DNA of 64,000 nt from Eubacterium_G segne (GTDB lineage: Bacteria; Bacillota; Clostridia; Lachnospirales; Lachnospiraceae): positions 124,001-188,000 of the forward strand of contig NZ_JACOOZ010000006.1 of the NCBI RefSeq assembly GCF_014287775.1. The letters are read 5' to 3'. This document shows positions 1-8,810 of this stretch, one piece after another; position 1 is the first letter of the stretch, and the number at the start of each line of letters is the position of its first letter. The notes under the pieces were generated by a model, which worked only from the letters and a program-made list of their open reading frames with translations, was not told where the DNA came from and did not search any database. The translations under genes and the position numbers were made by a program.

Positions 1-582
1 GGAATAGAAGAAATTCTAAATATGAATACTGAAAACGGTCTGACAATCAGAAATCTGGTAATGCCCCATGTTTCCTATGAGGATGAAGCATATGATGAAT
101 TACTTACAGCAGCAAAAACAAAAGGAATACAGGTGTTATACATAAAAGAGGGAGACACTATGAAATTGGGCAAAGTGGAAATTAAATGTATTCATCCTGA
201 TGGGAAATATATATCTGATAACAGAAATGATTATTCAACAGTTTTAAGCTTGAAATATGAAAACTTTTCGGCGTTGTTTACCGGGGATATCCCGGCAGAA
301 ATAGAAAAAAGCATTATAAATAAAATAGATAATAACTATACAATTCTTAAGGTGGCACATCACGGCTCAAAATATTCTTCGGATATGGAATTTTTAAAAA
401 AAGTGATGCCGGCGTATTCTGTTATATCTGTAGGGGAAGATAACAGTTACGGACATCCGGGGACTGAAACCATAAATAAGCTTAAAAGTTTAAATTCAAA
501 GATTTTACGGACGGATTTATCCGGTGAGATAGAGATTTTTTCTAAGGAAAATAATATGGAAATTGACGTTATGAAGAATTAA
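1..582 (+). CDS. comEC: ComEC/Rec2-type DNA uptake protein, C-terminal metallo-beta-lactamase-like part (5' end outside window)
   Basis: The reading frame is open from the first base of the window, so this is the 3' end of a longer gene and the ATG at 22 is not a real start. The visible ~193 residues form the C-terminal metallo-beta-lactamase-like domain that follows the membrane channel in ComEC, which passes transforming DNA across the cytoplasmic membrane. The motif VAHHGSKYSS and the later SYGHPG segment are typical of this domain. holA follows 45 bases downstream, a neighbour order common in Firmicutes. The family call is firm; whether the missing N-terminal part is intact cannot be seen. 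Confidence 0.87.
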   Translation, partial: GIEEILNMNTENGLTIRNLVMPHVSYEDEAYDELLTAAKTKGIQVLYIKEGDTMKLGKVEIKCIHPDGKYISDNRNDYSTVLSLKYENFSALFTGDIPAEIEKSIINKIDNNYTILKVAHHGSKYSSDMEFLKKVMPAYSVISVGEDNSYGHPGTETINKLKSLNSKILRTDLSGEIEIFSKENNMEIDVMKN

Positions 583-627
583 AGGTAAGATATTACATAG
601 TTTAATAAAAAATGGCAGAGGTAAGAA

Positions 628-1611
628 GTGAAAACATTAGCACAGGATATTAAAAGTGGAAATTTCAAAAATGCATATTTAATTTGCGGAGAAGAGGAAT
701 ACCTTAAGCTTAACTACAAAAATCAGCTTATTAAGGCAATAGCAGGGGAAGATACAATGAATTTAGCCCTGTATGAGGGAAAAAACATTGACATAAATGA
801 AGTTATTGATAATGCTGAAACATTTCCTTTTTTTGCAAAGTACAGACTTATTGTATTAGAGCAGTCAGGTTTGTTTAAAACCGGTGGAGAACAGTTGGCT
901 GAGTATATGGATAAAATTCCTGAAACTACCATTTTTCTCTTTGTGGAGCAGGACGTGGACAAGCGCAGCAAAATGTATAAGGCAGTAAAGAAAAACGGAT
1001 ATATATGCGAAATAAACCGCCAGAGCGAAAAGGATATTGAAGTGTGGGCTGCCAAAATTTTTGACTACAATGGAAAGAAGATAACAAAGGCTGACATGGC
1101 GTATTTTATTGCTAATGTGGGAACAGATATGGATATTTTGTCACAGGAAATTGAAAAACTTATAAGTTATGCCTATGACAAAAATGTTATTAATAAAAAT
1201 GATATTGATGCAGTGTGCATTAAGCAGTTAAATGTGAGAATTTTTGATATGATAGATGCCATATCCGTAAAAAATCAGCAAAAAACATTAGACTGTTATT
1301 ATGAACTTATAGCAGAAAAAGAGCCACCTATGAGAATACTGTTTATGATAAGCAGACAGTTTAATCTTATTCTTCAGGCAAAGGATTTATCTGCCAGAGG
1401 TATGAGTAAAGAACAAATAGCAGGAGCTATGGGTGTTCAGGGATTTATAGCATCTAAGAGCATTTCCCAAAGCAGAAACTTTACGGTTTCGGAGCTTAAG
1501 GCAGGGCTGGCAGAAAGTATAAGTACGGAAGAATTAATAAAATCAGGACGCTTGGATGAAAATATAGGGGTGGAAATGCTTTTAGTTAAGTACAGCAGAA
1601 AAAGCAGATAG
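628..1611 (+). CDS. holA: DNA polymerase III subunit delta
   Basis: The delta subunit of the clamp loader opens the beta sliding clamp and belongs to the cytoplasmic replisome. The product has 327 residues, close to the usual ~340. It begins with the family pattern (AYLICGEEEYLK near residue 16), followed by the degenerate AAA+ region and the helical C-terminal collar domain. The start is a GTG preceded by AGAGGT at a good distance. It lies between comEC and rpsT, with rpsT convergent, an arrangement also found in Bacillus. A hairpin at 1622-1679 ends transcription from both sides. Confidence 0.93.
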   Translation: MKTLAQDIKSGNFKNAYLICGEEEYLKLNYKNQLIKAIAGEDTMNLALYEGKNIDINEVIDNAETFPFFAKYRLIVLEQSGLFKTGGEQLAEYMDKIPETTIFLFVEQDVDKRSKMYKAVKKNGYICEINRQSEKDIEVWAAKIFDYNGKKITKADMAYFIANVGTDMDILSQEIEKLISYAYDKNVINKNDIDAVCIKQLNVRIFDMIDAISVKNQQKTLDCYYELIAEKEPPMRILFMISRQFNLILQAKDLSARGMSKEQIAGAMGVQGFIASKSISQSRNFTVSELKAGLAESISTEELIKSGRLDENIGVEMLLVKYSRKSR

Positions 1612-1621
1612 TAAATAAAAG

Positions 1622-1679
1622 AAAAAAATAAGAGACCGTTGTTTCAACACAAGTGAAAAAACAACAGCCTCTTATTTTT
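1622..1679. terminator. Bidirectional terminator between holA and rpsT
   Basis: An AT-rich hairpin pairs AAATAAGAG...TTGTTT on the left with AAACAA...CTCTTATTT on the right. There are A residues before it and T residues after it, so it can serve both convergent genes. It lies entirely between the two stop codons. Confidence 0.75.
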
Positions 1680-1690
1680 GTTGCAATTAA

Positions 1691-1954
1691 TTATGCAATA
1701 GTGTTAACTAATTTTGTTAATCTTGAAACTTTTCTGGCAACATTGTTCTTGTGGAAAATCCCCTTTGAACCAGCCATTTCAATAAGCTTTGTAGCTGCGA
1801 TTAATGCTTCGTTAGCTGCAGCCTTGTCGTTTGCTTCAACAGCAGCTTCAACTTTCTTAACAGCAGTCTTAACAGCTGACTTAACTGATTTGTTTCTTTC
1901 GTACTTTGTCTGATTAACTAAAATCCTTTTCTTTGCTGACTTAATATTAGCCAT
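1691..1954 (-). CDS. rpsT: 30S ribosomal protein S20
   Basis: Small-subunit protein that binds 16S rRNA. It has 87 residues, rich in Lys and Ala, starting MANIKSAKKR, and is helical throughout as expected for S20. The ATG is preceded by GGAGGT on the minus strand. It is transcribed alone, from a strong promoter about 110 bases upstream, through a leader with two stable stems that may be a regulatory site. It is convergent with holA. Confidence 0.97.
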   Translation of the reverse strand: MANIKSAKKRILVNQTKYERNKSVKSAVKTAVKKVEAAVEANDKAAANEALIAATKLIEMAGSKGIFHKNNVARKVSRLTKLVNTIA

Positions 1955-2060
1955 TTTTAATACCTCCGCTTATTAACGTTTCAGATTTCCGTTGAGAGAG
2001 ATTGGAAATCCTGTTATCTATCTGCGCCACTGGAAATGCGGACGTCGACGCAGACATCAA
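1955..2060 (-). promoter_or_regulatory. Structured 5' leader of rpsT
   Basis: About 105 bases separate the inferred transcription start from the rpsT ATG. On the minus strand the leader can form a TCTGCG/CGCAGA stem and a GATTTCC/GGAAATC stem ahead of the GGAGG site. S20 is known to control its own synthesis in Escherichia coli; whether this leader does the same here is inference. Confidence 0.45.
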
Positions 2061-2065
2061 AGATT

Positions 2066-2094
2066 ATTTTAGTAAAAGAAAAATAATATGTCAA
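2066..2094 (-). promoter_or_regulatory. Sigma-A type promoter for rpsT
   Basis: Read on the minus strand: TTGACA (2089-2094), a 17-base spacer, then TAAAAT (2066-2071). This is close to the housekeeping consensus and points into rpsT. Confidence 0.8.
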
Positions 2095-2174
2095 TAGTAT
2101 TATTGAAAAATAATTAATAAAACATTAAAAGATGCTTAAACTAATTATAGGTATTAAATTAGTAGGAGAAGAAA

Positions 2175-3086
2175 ATGTCTTTTTTGGAAAATAACAATAT
2201 ATATACAGATTTAGCCCTGGAAGAGAGGGAAAGATTTAAGGAAAATGTTGAAATTGAAGGTGTAAAAATAAATAAAAAATATGATGAAAACATGCATATG
2301 ACTACTACGGTAGTGGATATATTTAACGAAAAGGGTGCTGGTGAGATGGGTAAGCCTGAGGGATGTTACGTTACAATGGAAACTAAACTGTTAAAGGATA
2401 ATGATGATGATTTCAGAAAGAAAATTGCTGAAGAATTAACTGACAACCTCGTAACAATTATGGAAAAACAGAGACCTGAAAGTGTATTGATTGTGGGGCT
2501 GGGAAACCTTTATGCCACTCCTGATGCATTAGGGCCTAAAACCGTGGAAAAAATAGAAATCGGAAAGGGAGTATATTGTGTTTCTCCGGGGGTACTTTCC
2601 CAAACAGGAATGGAAACATTTTCCATAATTAAGGGGATTATAAATGAAGTAAATCCTGATTTAGTTATTGCTATTGACTCATTAGCTGCCCGTAATGTAA
2701 GGAGAATAACTACAACCATACAGATTACTGATACGGGAATTACTCCGGGGTCAGGTATAGGTAACCATAGGAAAGGAATAAATCAGGAGTCATTAAACCG
2801 AAAGGTTATTGCCATTGGCGTTCCCATGGTAGTAAGCGGTGCTACCATTGTTAATGACACTATGGAAAATTTAATTAAAATTCTATCTTCAGTTAAAAAT
2901 AATTCCGTGGTAAAACTTTTTGAAGATTATACAGAGCAGGAGAAATACCAGCTGTTTGAAGAACTTTTGTCAGAGGAAACAGAGCAGATGTTTGTAACAC
3001 CAAAGGATGTGGATGAAATTGTGGAAAATCTAAGCACAACCATTGCTCATGGACTTAATAAATATTGCAGGGAATTATTTAATTAA
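2175..3086 (+). CDS. gpr: Germination protease (spore protease GPR)
   Basis: GPR starts degradation of the DNA-protecting small acid-soluble proteins when a spore germinates; it is made as a zymogen in the forespore. The 303 residues carry the conserved core VLIVGLGNLYATPDALGP, the AIDSLAARN segment and the TPGSGIGNHR segment of this unusual aspartate peptidase family (A25). The N-terminal ~15 residues would be the propeptide removed on activation, by analogy with the Bacillus enzyme. It sits directly upstream of spoIIP, the same gene pair as in B. subtilis. The start is preceded by AGGAG. Confidence 0.95.
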   Translation: MSFLENNNIYTDLALEERERFKENVEIEGVKINKKYDENMHMTTTVVDIFNEKGAGEMGKPEGCYVTMETKLLKDNDDDFRKKIAEELTDNLVTIMEKQRPESVLIVGLGNLYATPDALGPKTVEKIEIGKGVYCVSPGVLSQTGMETFSIIKGIINEVNPDLVIAIDSLAARNVRRITTTIQITDTGITPGSGIGNHRKGINQESLNRKVIAIGVPMVVSGATIVNDTMENLIKILSSVKNNSVVKLFEDYTEQEKYQLFEELLSEETEQMFVTPKDVDEIVENLSTTIAHGLNKYCRELFN

Positions 3087-3145
3087 GTTCTAAGGGTAAA
3101 ACTTGTGGCATATACTATATCAGTGGGACAAAGTGGGGTGAGTAT

Positions 3146-4429
3146 GTGCAAAAAGGATTATATTTAAACAAAAACAGAATAAATATTTCAGAAAAACTGT
3201 TTTCGATTTCAGTGAAAATCATAATCGTATTATTGTGCATATATATAACCATCAGGTGTATTAATATGATTTCAGGAAACAAGGCAGGAGAAGTTACAGG
3301 GGAAGCCATAAATAATGCATCATCTGTAATTGCAAGGGAAATAGTTGAAAATTCGGGGATTATGAATGAATATATGCTTTATGTGGAGAATCACGGAAAT
3401 ATTTCTGAAATGGCAAAGAAGGAACTGTTAAACAAAATTGTTTCTGAATATATGATGCATAGTGAATATACTTATGATACAGCTGATCCGGGGTATGACC
3501 AGGTAATTAATCTTATATATGAAAATGCAAACTATGCAGAAAAAAAGGAACAGCCTACAGAAAAAGAGACAAAACCTAAAAAGAAAAAGGCAGTTGCGGC
3601 ATCAGCAAATGTGATTGTTCCTACGCCAAAAATTACAGGAAGACTATATAATGCTCAAAACATAGGTAGCTTTAAAGATGTTATGGACAGATTTTATATT
3701 GTGACAGAGGCAACAAGCCTTTATTCTGGGGACATACCCATAAAATCTGCTTTAAACGAGAATTTTAAAATAAAAGGGAATAATACAAAACCTCAAATAT
3801 TGATTTATCATACTCATTCCCAGGAAGAATTTGCTGACAGTAGCGACGATGTATCAACCACCATAATAGGAGTAGGAGACAGATTAGCCAAAATACTTAA
3901 AAGCCAGTTTGGGTATAATGTAATTCATGACACTACTAAATATGACATAGTAAATGGAAAGTTAGACAGAAGTGAAGCATATGATCAGGCAAGAGTAGGG
4001 GTTAAAAAGATTTTGGAAAAAAATCCTTCCATCAGCCTTGTGCTTGACATACATCGTGACGGCATAAATGAAAACACCAGATTAGTTACAGAGGTTAATG
4101 GAAAAAAGACTGCACAGATAATGTTTTTTAATGGTATGTCCAGATTTAAAAATTCAGGAAATATTGATTATTTGTATAATCCTTATTTATATGAAAATCT
4201 TGCGCTGGTTTTACAGATGAAGGTGAATGCAGAGGCTTATTATCCGGGATTTACAAGAAGAAATTACGTGAATGCTTATAAATATAATCTTGATTTGTGC
4301 AGGCAGTGCATGTTAATAGAGGTGGGAGCCCAGACTAATACATATGAGGAAGCGCAAAATGCGGCAGAGCCCTTAGCAATGCTTATAAATCTTACAATGG
4401 GTAAAAATAAACAAGGTGCTTCTAAGTAA
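3146..4429 (+). CDS. spoIIP: Stage II sporulation protein P, peptidoglycan hydrolase for engulfment
   Basis: SpoIIP cleaves peptidoglycan (amidase and endopeptidase activity) with SpoIID and SpoIIM so that the mother cell can engulf the forespore. The 427-residue product has one N-terminal membrane segment (about residues 20-42), a variable Lys-rich linker near residues 130-155, and the SpoIIP domain with ILIYHTHSQEEF, a LDIHRDG motif and a closing EVGAQTNT segment that supply the metal and catalytic residues. The start is GTG at 3146, with GGGGTGAG just upstream. A terminator hairpin overlaps the last codons. Confidence 0.93.
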   Translation: MQKGLYLNKNRINISEKLFSISVKIIIVLLCIYITIRCINMISGNKAGEVTGEAINNASSVIAREIVENSGIMNEYMLYVENHGNISEMAKKELLNKIVSEYMMHSEYTYDTADPGYDQVINLIYENANYAEKKEQPTEKETKPKKKKAVAASANVIVPTPKITGRLYNAQNIGSFKDVMDRFYIVTEATSLYSGDIPIKSALNENFKIKGNNTKPQILIYHTHSQEEFADSSDDVSTTIIGVGDRLAKILKSQFGYNVIHDTTKYDIVNGKLDRSEAYDQARVGVKKILEKNPSISLVLDIHRDGINENTRLVTEVNGKKTAQIMFFNGMSRFKNSGNIDYLYNPYLYENLALVLQMKVNAEAYYPGFTRRNYVNAYKYNLDLCRQCMLIEVGAQTNTYEEAQNAAEPLAMLINLTMGKNKQGASK

Positions 4430-4459
4430 GGAAAATCCCAAAACTTCAGCACCTTGTTT
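4409..4459. terminator. Bidirectional terminator of spoIIP and dut
   Basis: AAACAAGGTGCT (4409-4420) pairs perfectly with AGCACCTTGTTT (4448-4459). The left arm lies inside the last codons of spoIIP. T-rich sequence follows on each strand. Confidence 0.7.
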
Positions 4460-4466
4460 TATATAA

Positions 4467-4904
4467 TTATTTTCTTCCTGTTGAACCAAATCCGTCAGCA
4501 CCTCTTACAGTATCTGAAAGTTCATTTACTTCATTGAAATTAACTTTCAAAAATGGAGTAACTACTATCTGGGCAATTCTGTCACCGGGCTCCACTGTGC
4601 GGGATTCCTGAGAGTGATTGTATAAGGCAACGGTGATTTCTCCACGGTAATCCGCATCGACTACACCAACTTTATTAGCGGGAGCTAATCCCATTTTGCA
4701 GGAAAGACCGCTTCTTGCATAAACAAGACCGGCATAGCCTTCAGGTATTTCCATGGCAAGACCTGTTCCAATAAAACTTGTTTCACCGGGATTGATGGTA
4801 ATAGGTTCATCAAGGCAGGCGTAAAGGTCGGCACCTGCTGCGTAGTCTGAACCATAAGTAGGAACAATGGCTTTTTCATTTAGTTTTTTTATGTTTAACT
4901 GCAT
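4467..4904 (-). CDS. dut: Deoxyuridine 5'-triphosphate nucleotidohydrolase (dUTPase)
   Basis: dUTPase hydrolyses dUTP to dUMP and pyrophosphate, keeping uracil out of DNA and feeding thymidylate synthesis. The five trimeric dUTPase motifs are visible, including YAAGADLYA, ARSGLSCKMGL, VGVVDADYRGEI, GDRIAQIVV and the C-terminal GADGFGSTGRK arm that closes over the active site. I start it at the ATG at 4904 (145 residues) because AAGGAG lies 6 bases upstream; a longer frame to 4949 has no ribosome site and adds 15 unrelated residues. It follows nrdG by 20 bases, linking two deoxynucleotide genes. Confidence 0.95.
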   Translation of the reverse strand: MQLNIKKLNEKAIVPTYGSDYAAGADLYACLDEPITINPGETSFIGTGLAMEIPEGYAGLVYARSGLSCKMGLAPANKVGVVDADYRGEITVALYNHSQESRTVEPGDRIAQIVVTPFLKVNFNEVNELSDTVRGADGFGSTGRK

Positions 4905-4924
4905 TTTTAATCTCCTTAAAATTT

Positions 4925-5452
4925 TTATATTTCTTTCTCCCACAAACATATTCTGCCGGAAGAAAGGGTTTCCGGCAACTTAATAAGACGCTGGTTTTCA
5001 GAACCTCTGAAAACAAGATTAAGGTTCTTTAGGGATTCTATAAAGGGACCATCTACTAAAACGTCAATATATGACATAAGTTCTTTTGTGTATGGCCATT
5101 TATCATACATATATCCCATAATGTCCCGTTCAAATTCATAACCGGTATAGCACCATATGTTTTTATCAGGGTAAGTTTCTTTAATTTTTTTTGCCAGAAG
5201 AAGAAGGTCATGTTGATTCTCCTTTGCAAATGGCTCTCCACCTAAAAAAGTAATACCTGCATAGGCGGGGAAACTTAGTTCCTTAATAATGTAATTAATG
5301 GTTTCGTTAGTAAAAGGCTTTCCATAACTGAAATCCCATGCCTGCTGGTTAAAACATCCGGGACATCTGTGAGGACAGCCACTTACAAACAGGGATAACC
5401 GGATTCCGGGACCATTTGCCACATCATAAGTTTTTATTTCTGCATAATTCAT
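4925..5452 (-). CDS. nrdG: Anaerobic ribonucleoside-triphosphate reductase activating protein
   Basis: NrdG is a radical SAM enzyme that installs the glycyl radical on class III ribonucleotide reductase (NrdD), so it serves oxygen-free dNTP synthesis. The cluster-binding motif reads CPHRCPGC near residue 26, preceded by GPGIRLSLFVSG, and the GGEP motif appears as FLGGEPF near residue 90. The length of 175 residues is normal. The nrdD gene is not in the window. It is upstream of dut on the same strand and probably co-transcribed with it. Confidence 0.95.
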   Translation of the reverse strand: MNYAEIKTYDVANGPGIRLSLFVSGCPHRCPGCFNQQAWDFSYGKPFTNETINYIIKELSFPAYAGITFLGGEPFAKENQHDLLLLAKKIKETYPDKNIWCYTGYEFERDIMGYMYDKWPYTKELMSYIDVLVDGPFIESLKNLNLVFRGSENQRLIKLPETLSSGRICLWEKEI

Positions 5453-5480
5453 GTTAATGAACTCCTAATAGTTTTATAAA

Positions 5481-6629
5481 TTAAATATTGGCTTTAACAG
5501 CTTCGCTTACAACATTTGCCACATCAGGGTTAAATGCTTCAGGAAGTATATTATTTTCATTTAATTCATTATCAGGAACTAATGAAGCAATGGCTAAAGC
5601 AGCTGCAAGCTTCATTTCCTCTGTAATCTGTTTTGCTCTGCCTTCAAGGGCACCTTTAAATATTCCCGGAAAGGCTACAACGTTGTTTACCTGATTTGGA
5701 AAATCAGAACGTCCTGTTCCCACAACTTTAGCACCGGCAGCCTTAGCTACATCAGGCATGATTTCAGGTACAGGATTTGCCATGGCAAACATAATGGCAT
5801 CTTTATTCATGGTTTTAACCATTTCACCGGTAACAATGTTTGGAGCGGAAACTCCTACGAAAACATCTGCACCAACTAATGCATCTTTTAACGTGCCGTT
5901 TTCTCCGGAAAGGTTTGTAACTTCAGCCATTTCTTTCTGAGCCCAGTTAAGGTCTTTAATATCCTTTGATAAAATACCGTAAAGACCGCATATTGTTAAA
6001 TTCTTAAAACCATATTTAAGCAAAAGCTTTGAAATTGCAATACCGGCAGAACCGTCGCCGTTTACTACAACCTTACAATCTTCTTTTTTCTTTCCAACAA
6101 CCTTAAGGGCATTAATTATACCAGCCAAAACTACAATGGCAGTACCATGCTGGTCGTCATGAAATACAGGAATATCAAGGATTTCCTTTAATTTAGTTTC
6201 TATTTCAAAACATCTTGGAGCAGATATATCTTCTAAGTTAATTCCACCAAATCCCGGGGCAATTCTTACTACAGTATCTATAATTTCCTGAGAATCCTGG
6301 GTATCTAAGCAGATAGGAACCGCATTTACCCCACCAAATTCCTTAAATAAAACAGCCTTTCCTTCCATAACAGGCATTGCAGCTTTTGCTCCGATATTTC
6401 CAAGTCCCAAAACGGCACTTCCGTCGGATACCACGGCTACAGTGTTGGCTTTCCATGTGTATTTATAAACGTCATCAGGATTTTTTGCTATTTCCATACA
6501 TGGCTTTGCAACTCCCGGTGTATAAGCTAATGATAAATCTTCTCTTGTTTTTACATGGCATTTGGCTTCAGTAGTAATTTTGCCGTTCCATTTTTCGTGT
6601 AATTCCAGTGCTTTTTCGTCTGTTGTCAT
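5481..6629 (-). CDS. Malic enzyme (malate dehydrogenase, oxaloacetate-decarboxylating)
   Basis: Converts malate to pyruvate and CO2 with reduction of NAD or NADP. The 382 residues cover the short bacterial form: the N-terminal malic domain (YTPGVAKPC), the metal-binding ED segment (GINLEDISAPRCFEIE), the DDQHGTA motif and the dinucleotide-binding VVNGDGSAGIAI fold. Cofactor preference cannot be told from sequence by eye. I begin at the ATG at 6629 because GGAGG sits just before it; the longer frame to 6680 has no support. It lies upstream of nrdG on the same strand with a 28-base gap, so the two may share transcripts. Confidence 0.92.
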   Translation of the reverse strand: MTTDEKALELHEKWNGKITTEAKCHVKTREDLSLAYTPGVAKPCMEIAKNPDDVYKYTWKANTVAVVSDGSAVLGLGNIGAKAAMPVMEGKAVLFKEFGGVNAVPICLDTQDSQEIIDTVVRIAPGFGGINLEDISAPRCFEIETKLKEILDIPVFHDDQHGTAIVVLAGIINALKVVGKKKEDCKVVVNGDGSAGIAISKLLLKYGFKNLTICGLYGILSKDIKDLNWAQKEMAEVTNLSGENGTLKDALVGADVFVGVSAPNIVTGEMVKTMNKDAIMFAMANPVPEIMPDVAKAAGAKVVGTGRSDFPNQVNNVVAFPGIFKGALEGRAKQITEEMKLAAALAIASLVPDNELNENNILPEAFNPDVANVVSEAVKANI

Positions 6630-6724
6630 TTTATACCTCCAAAAATTAAAAATGTCATTAAGTACGGTAAATTCATACATTAATAAAGCATATCATATTT
6701 TAAAAATTTACTCTATTATTTTTT

Positions 6725-6858
6725 AAAAAAATGTGTTAAAATGAGTTGTCTGAAAAAAGATGTCTTTGGGGTATCCCCAATATTAAATCCATTATATAGA
6801 GATTAATAAATTAAAACTAAAAACACTTATTAGGGTAATAACCCTTGAAAGGAGTCTA
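6725..6858 (+). promoter_or_regulatory. Upstream leader of rho
   Basis: The stretch before rho holds a possible -10 (TTAAAAT near 6736), a compact hairpin TTGGGG-TAT-CCCCAA at 6766-6780, and a weaker AGGGT/ACCCT pair just before the ribosome site AAAGGAG. Rho represses its own gene in several bacteria; a similar role here is inference. Confidence 0.35.
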
Positions 6859-8436
6859 ATGAGAGAAAAGTTAAGTTCATTGCCTGTAGTTCAGTTGAGA
6901 GAAATTGCAAAGGCTAATGGTATTAAGTCTGTTACAATAATGAGAAAACAACAGCTTATAGACAGAATTATTGAGGTTAATGAAAAAAAGGAACAGGAGA
7001 CATTAGAAAAGGAAGCAGCTAAAAAGGCTGAAACACTGGTAAAGAGTACATCTGACGAAGAAAAGAAACCGGTAGGAAGAGAACATTCATCACGAAGAAG
7101 TAAAAGTGGTGAAGTTAAAAAAAGCAGAGAACACAGATCTTCAAAAGAACATCGTAAGGTAAAAAGTAAAAACATAGAAGAAAATAATAGAGAAACAAAG
7201 ATTACAAAAGAGGTTAAGGAACAGAAAAATGAATTACCTCAGGAAGATAATGATACTAAGACAGGTATTCTAGAGGTATTATCTGAGGGATATGGATTTA
7301 TAAGATGCGACAATTATCTTCCGGGAGAGGCTGATGCTTATGTGGCACCATCCCAGATTAAAAAATTCAGACTTAAAACAGGAGATATGATTACAGGAAA
7401 AGTCCGTGATAAGAAAGAAAATGAAAAGTTTGGAGCGTTGTATTACTTAGAGAAGATTAATGGAGAACCTCTTGAAAATTCCATTAACAGACCAAGCTTT
7501 GAAACACTGACGCCTGTTTTTCCGAATGAGAGAATACATCTTGAAACAGACGGACATAGCATTGCAATGAGAATTGTTGATATTGTAAGTCCTATAGGTA
7601 AAGGCCAGCGTGGTATGATTGTTTCGCCACCTAAGGCAGGAAAAACAACATTATTAAAGGAAACAGCTAAGGCAATACAGCAGAACAATCCTGAAATGCA
7701 TATGATTATTCTTCTTATTGATGAAAGACCGGAAGAAGTAACAGATATTAAGGAAGCAATACAGGGTGAAAATGTTGAAGTAATTTATTCTACATTTGAT
7801 GAATTGCCGGATCATCATAAGAGAGTTTCTGAAATGGTTATAGAGAGAGCAAAAAGACTTGTTGAACACGGAAGAGATGTAATTATTCTCCTTGACAGTA
7901 TTACAAGACTTGCAAGAGCATATAACATGACTGTTCCACCAAGTGGAAGAACTCTTTCCGGTGGTCTTGATCCTGCAGCTCTTCACATGCCAAAGAGATT
8001 TTTTGGTGCTGCAAGAAATATGCGTGAAGGCGGAAGTCTTACAATACTTGCCACAGCGTTGGTTGATACGGGAAGTAAGATGGATGATGTTGTATACGAG
8101 GAATTTAAGGGAACAGGTAATATGGAACTTGTTTTAGACCGTAAATTATCTGAAAAGAGAATTTTCCCTGCTATAGATATTACGAAGTCCGGAACAAGAA
8201 GAGAGGACTTACTTTTAGATTCCGATGAACTTGGAGCATCATATATAATTAGAAAAGAAACCAACGGTATGCGAAAGGAAGATGCTGTTGAACAGATACT
8301 TAACCTGTTTGCAAGGACAAGTGACAACAAAGAATTCGTTCAAAAAATAGGAAGATTAAAGATAACATACACTAACAATAATGGTGGTGGATATAATAAC
8401 AACCATAATAACAGAGATAACTACAATAATCGTTAA
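6859..8436 (+). CDS. rho: Transcription termination factor Rho, with basic insert and Asn-rich tail
   Basis: Hexameric RNA-dependent ATPase that ends transcription. The 525 residues comprise a Rho_N helix domain (1-45), a long charged insert rich in Lys, Arg, Glu and Ser (about 46-135), the cold-shock-like RNA-binding domain (about 136-215), and the ATPase core with P-loop PPKAGKTTLLKE near 256 and the Walker B segment DVIILLDSITRLARAY. The last ~20 residues are almost only Asn, Gly, Arg and Tyr. E. coli Rho is ~419 residues, so about 100 are extra and look disordered. The ATG follows AAAGGAG. rpmE follows from its own promoter. Confidence 0.96.
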   Translation: MREKLSSLPVVQLREIAKANGIKSVTIMRKQQLIDRIIEVNEKKEQETLEKEAAKKAETLVKSTSDEEKKPVGREHSSRRSKSGEVKKSREHRSSKEHRKVKSKNIEENNRETKITKEVKEQKNELPQEDNDTKTGILEVLSEGYGFIRCDNYLPGEADAYVAPSQIKKFRLKTGDMITGKVRDKKENEKFGALYYLEKINGEPLENSINRPSFETLTPVFPNERIHLETDGHSIAMRIVDIVSPIGKGQRGMIVSPPKAGKTTLLKETAKAIQQNNPEMHMIILLIDERPEEVTDIKEAIQGENVEVIYSTFDELPDHHKRVSEMVIERAKRLVEHGRDVIILLDSITRLARAYNMTVPPSGRTLSGGLDPAALHMPKRFFGAARNMREGGSLTILATALVDTGSKMDDVVYEEFKGTGNMELVLDRKLSEKRIFPAIDITKSGTRREDLLLDSDELGASYIIRKETNGMRKEDAVEQILNLFARTSDNKEFVQKIGRLKITYTNNNGGGYNNNHNNRDNYNNR

Positions 8437-8443
8437 AAAAGGG

Positions 8444-8472
8444 TTGCTATTATGTTATCACTATGATATAAT
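8444..8472 (+). promoter_or_regulatory. Sigma-A type promoter for rpmE
   Basis: TTGCTA (8444-8449), 17-base spacer, TATAAT (8467-8472). It lies between the rho stop and the rpmE start. Confidence 0.8.
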
Positions 8473-8541
8473 GTCTAAGCTATTGAGTAAAAACGGATTG
8501 GCGTTGCCAATTAGCATAAAAATAAAAAAGAGGTGAATGTA

Positions 8542-8742
8542 ATGAGAAAAGGAATCCATCCAGATTACCAGGAAGCAACCGTTACATGTAACTGTGGTAA
8601 CACATTCGTAACAGGTTCAACTAAAAAAGAACTCCATGTTGAAATTTGCTCAGCATGTCATCCTTTCTACACAGGACAGCAGAAAGCTGTTTCAGCCCGT
8701 GGTAGAATTGATAAGTTCAACAAAAAATATGGTATCAAATAA
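8542..8742 (+). CDS. rpmE: 50S ribosomal protein L31, zinc-binding form
   Basis: Large-subunit protein of 66 residues. Both cysteine pairs are present (CNCG near residue 16 and CSAC near residue 37), so this is the zinc-containing type rather than the zinc-free type used in zinc starvation. I start at the ATG at 8542, 6 bases after AGAGGTGA; an upstream GTG in frame at 8533 is inside that ribosome site. It has its own promoter and a terminator. Confidence 0.97.
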   Translation: MRKGIHPDYQEATVTCNCGNTFVTGSTKKELHVEICSACHPFYTGQQKAVSARGRIDKFNKKYGIK

Positions 8743-8755
8743 TTTTAAGGATAAC

Positions 8756-8787
8756 AGGTTGAGAAGTGATTCTCAACCTATTTTCTT
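8756..8787 (+). terminator. Terminator after rpmE
   Basis: AGGTTGAGAA (8756-8765) pairs with TTCTCAACCT (8770-8779) around a 4-base loop and is followed by ATTTTCTT. Confidence 0.75.
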
Positions 8788-8810
8788 ATGTATATATACA
8801 GGTGACTAAT

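Noticed and set aside
1653..1913. Long open frame on the plus strand opposite rpsT
   Set aside because: It is the complement of rpsT and its terminator; the minus-strand frame matches S20 completely.
4905..4949. N-terminal extension of dUTPase
   Set aside because: It overlaps the 3' part of nrdG and has no ribosome site; the internal ATG at 4904 has AAGGAG.
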